DNA of 8,495 nucleotides from assembly GCA_026193295.1 (NCBI GenBank), contig JAPHSB010000195.1:1-8495 (forward strand), given 5' to 3'. Below, one piece after another: positions 5,424 to 8,495 of this stretch. The DNA is from Lysobacterales bacterium (GTDB lineage Bacteria > Pseudomonadota > Gammaproteobacteria > Xanthomonadales > SZUA-36). Each line of letters opens with the position of its first letter. Within the stretch, counting starts at the first letter, position 1. The notes beneath the pieces were generated by a model that did no database searches, had not been told where the DNA came from, and saw nothing but the letters and a program-made list of their open reading frames with translations. A program made the translations under genes and the position numbers.

Positions 5424-6116
5424 ATGGCGCTGGGCAAGCCGGATCCGCGCTACACCCATTCCCGGAGGGCACAGGCCAGTTTCCGCCTGGCGTTGAAGGT
5501 CTCGCTGGTATTCATTGGCGTACTCTGGGCCATCTTTATCCTGGATGCTGTTTTTGGCTTACGCCTGGGTCGCTTCGGCCTGCGGCCGGGCTCGATACCC
5601 GGACTGATCGGTGTCGTTTCTGCGCCGCTACTGCACGGCAGCGTCCAGCACCTGCTTTCCAACACCATTCCATTGTTGGTGTCATTGACTGCCGCCCTCT
5701 ACCTCTATCCCGTTTCGTCGGTGCGTGTGATTCCGCTGATATGGCTGGGCTCCGGCGCCATCGCCTGGTTGATCGGGCGGCCGAGCCTGCATTTCGGCGT
5801 CAGCGGTCTGATCTATGGCCTGCTGGCCTATGTGTTTTTCGGAGGCATCCTGCGCCGCGACATGCGCTCCGTCTCGGTCTCGCTGCTGGTCGGTTTCCTG
5901 TATGGCTCGATGATTTGGGGCGTGCTGCCCATCCGTCCCAACATGTCCTGGGAAATGCACCTGGGCGGCGTCCTGATGGGGGGGCTGCTGGCGATCCTTT
6001 ACCGAAGATGGGACCGCATTCCGCTGGTGCGCTATGAATGGGAAGACGATGAATCGGTGCCGGAATGGTATCCTGAATCACCGGACAAGGACTCCAGGCC
6101 ACCGGACCCCCGGTGA
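5424..6116 (+). CDS. Rhomboid family intramembrane serine protease
   Basis: Membrane-embedded protease that cuts transmembrane segments of substrate proteins. The 230-residue protein has a cytoplasmic basic N-terminus (1-22), about six hydrophobic segments (roughly 23-44, 61-72 with 79-97, 102-117, 123-141, 150-168, 178-194), and an acidic, Pro-rich C-terminal tail (206-230). The catalytic dyad is visible: S127 in HFGVSGLIYG (GxSG) and H179 in MHLGG. H71 in the LLHGSVQHLLSN stretch, and H76/N80, correspond to the HxxxN oxyanion residues of GlpG (H150/N154). It begins 4 bases after the plsC stop with no strong Shine-Dalgarno, so translation is probably coupled. The substrate is unknown. Active-site residues are intact, so this is not an inactive rhomboid-like protein. 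Confidence 0.92.
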   Translation: MALGKPDPRYTHSRRAQASFRLALKVSLVFIGVLWAIFILDAVFGLRLGRFGLRPGSIPGLIGVVSAPLLHGSVQHLLSNTIPLLVSLTAALYLYPVSSVRVIPLIWLGSGAIAWLIGRPSLHFGVSGLIYGLLAYVFFGGILRRDMRSVSVSLLVGFLYGSMIWGVLPIRPNMSWEMHLGGVLMGGLLAILYRRWDRIPLVRYEWEDDESVPEWYPESPDKDSRPPDPR

Positions 6117-6145
6117 ACCGGGAACGCCCATTTTGAATTATAATC

Positions 6146-7180
6146 ATGCTGAAGAAAGTATCCTATTCCATTGTTATTGCATTATTTATTTTCTTCATCA
6201 TTGGGATTTTTTTGCCCCGGCAAGTGCATGTCGAGCGGCAGATAGAAATCCAGCGTCCCGCCGCCACGGTGTTTACCGTCGTCAACAGCTACCGAACCTT
6301 TCCGCTCTGGTCTCCATGGGCGGATCGCGACCCGGGCGCGCGCTATGAGTTCAGCGGGCCTGTCGCCGGAGTCGGGGCCAAAATGAGCTGGAGCGGTGAT
6401 CCGAGGCTGGTGGGTACCGGTTGGCAGGAAATCATCGAAAGCAAACCGTATTCACTGGTGCGCATGCACCTTGATTTCGAACAGCAGGCGCAAGCCTCTT
6501 CGTACCTGCAGATTGATGGCTCGGTCGGCATATCCCGCGTCACCTGGGGGTTTGATACCGATCTGCTGGAGGGGCAAAGCTGGTTCGCCGGCCTGCTGGC
6601 CCGCTATTTCGGGCTGTTTTTCGACAAGTGGATCGGCACGGGCTACGAAGCCGGACTGGCCCGTCTCAAAGCCCTGGTCGAATCCATGCCTGCAGCGGAC
6701 TTCGCCGACCTCGAAGTGGAAATCGTTCAGGTCGAATCGGCGGACATTCTGTACGTCAGGAACACGGCAGACGGGGACTTCGGCAATCTCGGCTCCAGCC
6801 TGGCCGCCGCATACCGGGAGATCGCCGCCTTCATGGCTGTTAACGAGATTGAAATGGCCGCGCAGCCGATGGCCATAACGCGTCTCCGCGGCCAGCAGGG
6901 TTACGAAGTCGATGCTGCGATACCGGTGTTCCCGGAGGCTGTCGAGCCGGGCGCCCGGGTCCTTTTGGGAAAATCGCCCGCAGGAAGGGCTTTGCGGGTC
7001 ATCCACCGCGGTCCCTACGACCACATGGCGCTGCAGTACGAAAAAGTGGCGGCCTGGATGGCTGCGCGCGGCCTGGCGGAGGGCCCGGTCTCGTGGGAGC
7101 AATACATTTCCGATCCCGGCGAGACACCGGCCGAGGCATTGATCACCCACATTTACTTTCTGCTCGAAGATGACCAATAG
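6146..7180 (+). CDS. Membrane-anchored SRPBCC + GyrI-like (AraC effector-binding) fusion protein
   Basis: A 344-residue protein of unknown function with two ligand-binding folds. Residues 7-23 form an N-terminal membrane span (SIVIALFIFFIIGIFLP), followed by an SRPBCC/polyketide cyclase-like domain (about 29-180). Its recognisable opening is VERQIEIQRPAATVFTVVNS (29-48), then WSPWADRDP (55-63), and SWSGDPRLVGTGWQEI (81-96). The second half (about 190-342) is a GyrI-like small-molecule-binding domain, seen in IHRGPYDHM (286-294) and WEQYISDPGE (317-326), where the conserved Glu sits. There is no helix-turn-helix, so it is not an AraC regulator. It starts 29 bases after the rhomboid stop. No Shine-Dalgarno is visible before the ATG, and the first 80 bases are strikingly AT-rich against the GC-rich surroundings. 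The DUF2520 gene overlaps its end by 11 bases. The ligand and role are not predictable; most of the protein probably faces the periplasm. Confidence 0.85.
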   Translation: MLKKVSYSIVIALFIFFIIGIFLPRQVHVERQIEIQRPAATVFTVVNSYRTFPLWSPWADRDPGARYEFSGPVAGVGAKMSWSGDPRLVGTGWQEIIESKPYSLVRMHLDFEQQAQASSYLQIDGSVGISRVTWGFDTDLLEGQSWFAGLLARYFGLFFDKWIGTGYEAGLARLKALVESMPAADFADLEVEIVQVESADILYVRNTADGDFGNLGSSLAAAYREIAAFMAVNEIEMAAQPMAITRLRGQQGYEVDAAIPVFPEAVEPGARVLLGKSPAGRALRVIHRGPYDHMALQYEKVAAWMAARGLAEGPVSWEQYISDPGETPAEALITHIYFLLEDDQ

Positions 7181-8066
7181 GCCCACCGGAGGTCCGCTGC
7201 CAACGCTCAATGTCATTGGTTGCGGGCGGGCCGCCGGCAGCCTGGTGCGGCTGTGGCTGCAGGCGCCGACGCTGCGGGTCGGTGCGATCCTCAATCGCAG
7301 CCGCTCGAGTTCACAACAGGCCGTGCGGCAGCTCGGCGCCGGCGCAGCGGCCGAATCCGTTGGCGATATGCCGGCCGCCGACCTGTGGCTGATTGGCTCT
7401 GGCGATGACCAGGTCCTTTCAGTGGCGCGGGCGCTGGCTGCGGCAAGAACCGATCTGGACGGCGCCCTGGTGTTTCACCTGGCAGGCCGTTTCGGCCTGG
7501 AGGTGCTCGCACCGCTGGCCGAGCAAGGCGCCGAGCCAGCCGCCATGCACCCGGTCAGGTCACTGACGCATGCGCGGCTTTCAATCGCGGACTTCAAAGG
7601 CACCGCCTGTGTGGCCGAGGGTTCCCCCGCCGCGCTGGACCGCCTGCAACCGCTGGTCACCGCGATCGGCGGCCTGTGGCTGCCCGTGAGCGATATCGAC
7701 CGGGGCCTTTACCACGCCGCGGTCAGCATTGTCAGCAATGTCACCAAGGGTGTGGCATGGAAAGCCCAGAACTGGCTGACCCGCGCCGGGCTGCCGGACG
7801 CCACCGCCACCGCTGTCACACACCAACTGCTGGCGACTACACTGGAAGACCTGTTCCGGTCCGGAGCCCAGCAATCGATTACCGGGCCCGTGGTGAGGGG
7901 CGACACGCGTACCGTGGAGGCCCATCTGGAGGCGTTGCGCAGCTCCTATCCCGATGACATTGATGTCTACCGAATCCTGGCCCGCACGGTGCTGGAACTG
8001 GCACAGGAACGCGGGGATCTCGATGCGGCCACGTTGGCCCGGTTCGACACCCTGCTCAAGGGATGA
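7170..8066 (+). CDS. Rossmann-like and DUF2520 domain-containing protein
   Basis: A 298-residue protein of a conserved family related to NAD(P)-dependent beta-hydroxyacid dehydrogenases and 2-dehydropantoate reductases; no reaction has been established for it as far as I know. The N-terminal Rossmann domain (about 12-150) begins with LNVIGCGRAAGSLVRLW (13-29); the glycines are spaced GxGxxxG rather than the usual GxGxxG. AMHPVRSLT (about 129-137) corresponds to the conserved MHP motif of the family. The C-terminal helical DUF2520 domain (about 165-290) shows DRGLYHAAVSIVSN (176-189) and TGPVVRGDTRTVEAHL (236-251), both typical. Its ATG lies within the end of the SRPBCC gene (11-base overlap) and has no good Shine-Dalgarno, so it is likely translated by coupling. 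In other bacteria the family is often near pantothenate genes; none is visible here. Confidence 0.87.
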   Translation: MTNRPTGGPLPTLNVIGCGRAAGSLVRLWLQAPTLRVGAILNRSRSSSQQAVRQLGAGAAAESVGDMPAADLWLIGSGDDQVLSVARALAAARTDLDGALVFHLAGRFGLEVLAPLAEQGAEPAAMHPVRSLTHARLSIADFKGTACVAEGSPAALDRLQPLVTAIGGLWLPVSDIDRGLYHAAVSIVSNVTKGVAWKAQNWLTRAGLPDATATAVTHQLLATTLEDLFRSGAQQSITGPVVRGDTRTVEAHLEALRSSYPDDIDVYRILARTVLELAQERGDLDAATLARFDTLLKG

Positions 8067-8495
8067 GGGCGCCCACATCCTTCCCACTGCGCCTGAGCCG
8101 CCGCCTTGAATGCTGTTCACGCAACAGGATGAACAGGCCGGAGGCCATGATGATCGCAGCGCCTGCCCATACGCGCCAGCCCGGCAGGTAGCCCCAGAAC
8201 ACCAGGCCATACACGACGGCCCAGATCATGTGTGTGTAGTCGAACGGTGCCACCACTGCCACCGAGGCGCGGCGAAAGGCCGCCGTCAGCATGGCCTGTC
8301 CCAAGGCGCCGGTCAGACCCAGCAGCAGGATGTGCGGCCAGTGCGCCTGCGCGACGGGTTGCCAGCGCGGCAGCGCCAGCACGGCGGAACCCGCGCAGAC
8401 CACGGCCACGAACCAGAAAGCGATGGTCACTGTGTGATCACGGTCGCCCAGGCGCCGCAACAGGAGAGAGGAGAAGGCATACGCCAGCATTCCGA
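8056..8495 (-). CDS. EamA/DMT superfamily transporter, C-terminal half (partial)
   Basis: The right-hand end of the window cuts this gene: the frame stays open through base 8495, leaving about 145 C-terminal residues of a protein that is normally near 300. The visible part is one EamA repeat with five hydrophobic segments: GMLAYAFSSLLLRRL, then FWFVAVVCAGSAVLAL, HILLLGLTGALGQAMLTAAF, APFDYTHMIWAVVYGLVFW and WRVWAGAAIIMASGLFILL. The ALGQAMLTAAFRRA and APFDYTHMIWA stretches are characteristic of the second EamA domain. The protein ends with a short basic cytoplasmic tail (REQHSRRRLRRSGK). Members export metabolites such as amino acids or nucleosides; the substrate is not predictable. It converges on the DUF2520 gene and the two coding regions overlap tail to tail by 11 bases. 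The internal ATG at 8490 is not the true start. Confidence 0.88.
   Translation of the reverse strand, partial: GMLAYAFSSLLLRRLGDRDHTVTIAFWFVAVVCAGSAVLALPRWQPVAQAHWPHILLLGLTGALGQAMLTAAFRRASVAVVAPFDYTHMIWAVVYGLVFWGYLPGWRVWAGAAIIMASGLFILLREQHSRRRLRRSGKDVGALIP

Noticed and set aside
6452..7294. A 280-codon minus-strand open frame opposite the SRPBCC-GyrI gene
   Set aside because: It is a shadow across two well-supported plus-strand genes, with no recognisable domain.
7581..8210. A 209-codon minus-strand open frame over the DUF2520 and EamA 3' ends
   Set aside because: It conflicts with both real genes, whose family motifs are clear.

Overview
The window looks like chromosomal sequence from a GC-rich gammaproteobacterium, most plausibly near the Xanthomonadales/Lysobacterales or Chromatiales. 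This is an inference from three things: a GreB and an IbpA-type small heat-shock protein that both resemble the gammaproteobacterial forms, a REP-like palindrome of the kind I associate with Xanthomonadales genomes, and an ECF sigma / 'WP-motif' anti-sigma pair typical of that area. I see no phage genes, transposase, CRISPR array, tRNA or rRNA. Coding density is high and no gene-free stretch exceeds about 230 bases.

Left part, minus strand (1-3132). Read in the direction of transcription it holds an ECF sigma factor (3132-2536), a one-span membrane protein that is probably its anti-sigma factor (2539-1943, stop/start overlap), and an exported coiled-coil protein with two PDZ domains (1915-569). 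These look like one operon and could form an envelope-sensing module. After an 86-base gap with its own sigma-70-like promoter comes a ZnT9-like cation diffusion facilitator (482 to beyond base 1, partial).

Middle, plus strand (3133-4580). A 230-base divergent region separates the sigma factor from greB (3363-3860). The greB stop codon lies inside a REP-like palindrome. It is followed by the best regulatory region of the window: a sigma-32 (heat-shock) promoter overlapping a sigma-70-like one, then a roughly 90-nt 5' leader that can fold into two GC hairpins and a terminal ROSE-type hairpin sequestering the Shine-Dalgarno sequence of an ibpA-like hsp20 gene (4044-4511). A strong intrinsic terminator (4550-4580) closes this unit.

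Right part, plus strand (4679-8066). Four closely spaced genes follow: a PlsC-type lysophospholipid acyltransferase, a rhomboid intramembrane serine protease (4-base gap), a membrane-anchored SRPBCC + GyrI-like fusion protein, and a Rossmann/DUF2520 protein (11-base overlap). At the right edge a minus-strand EamA/DMT transporter (partial) converges on the DUF2520 gene and overlaps its 3' end by 11 bases.

No wholly new system is evident. The points most worth a second look are the predicted ROSE RNA thermometer with dual heat control, and the sigma / cysteine-free anti-sigma / PDZ cassette.
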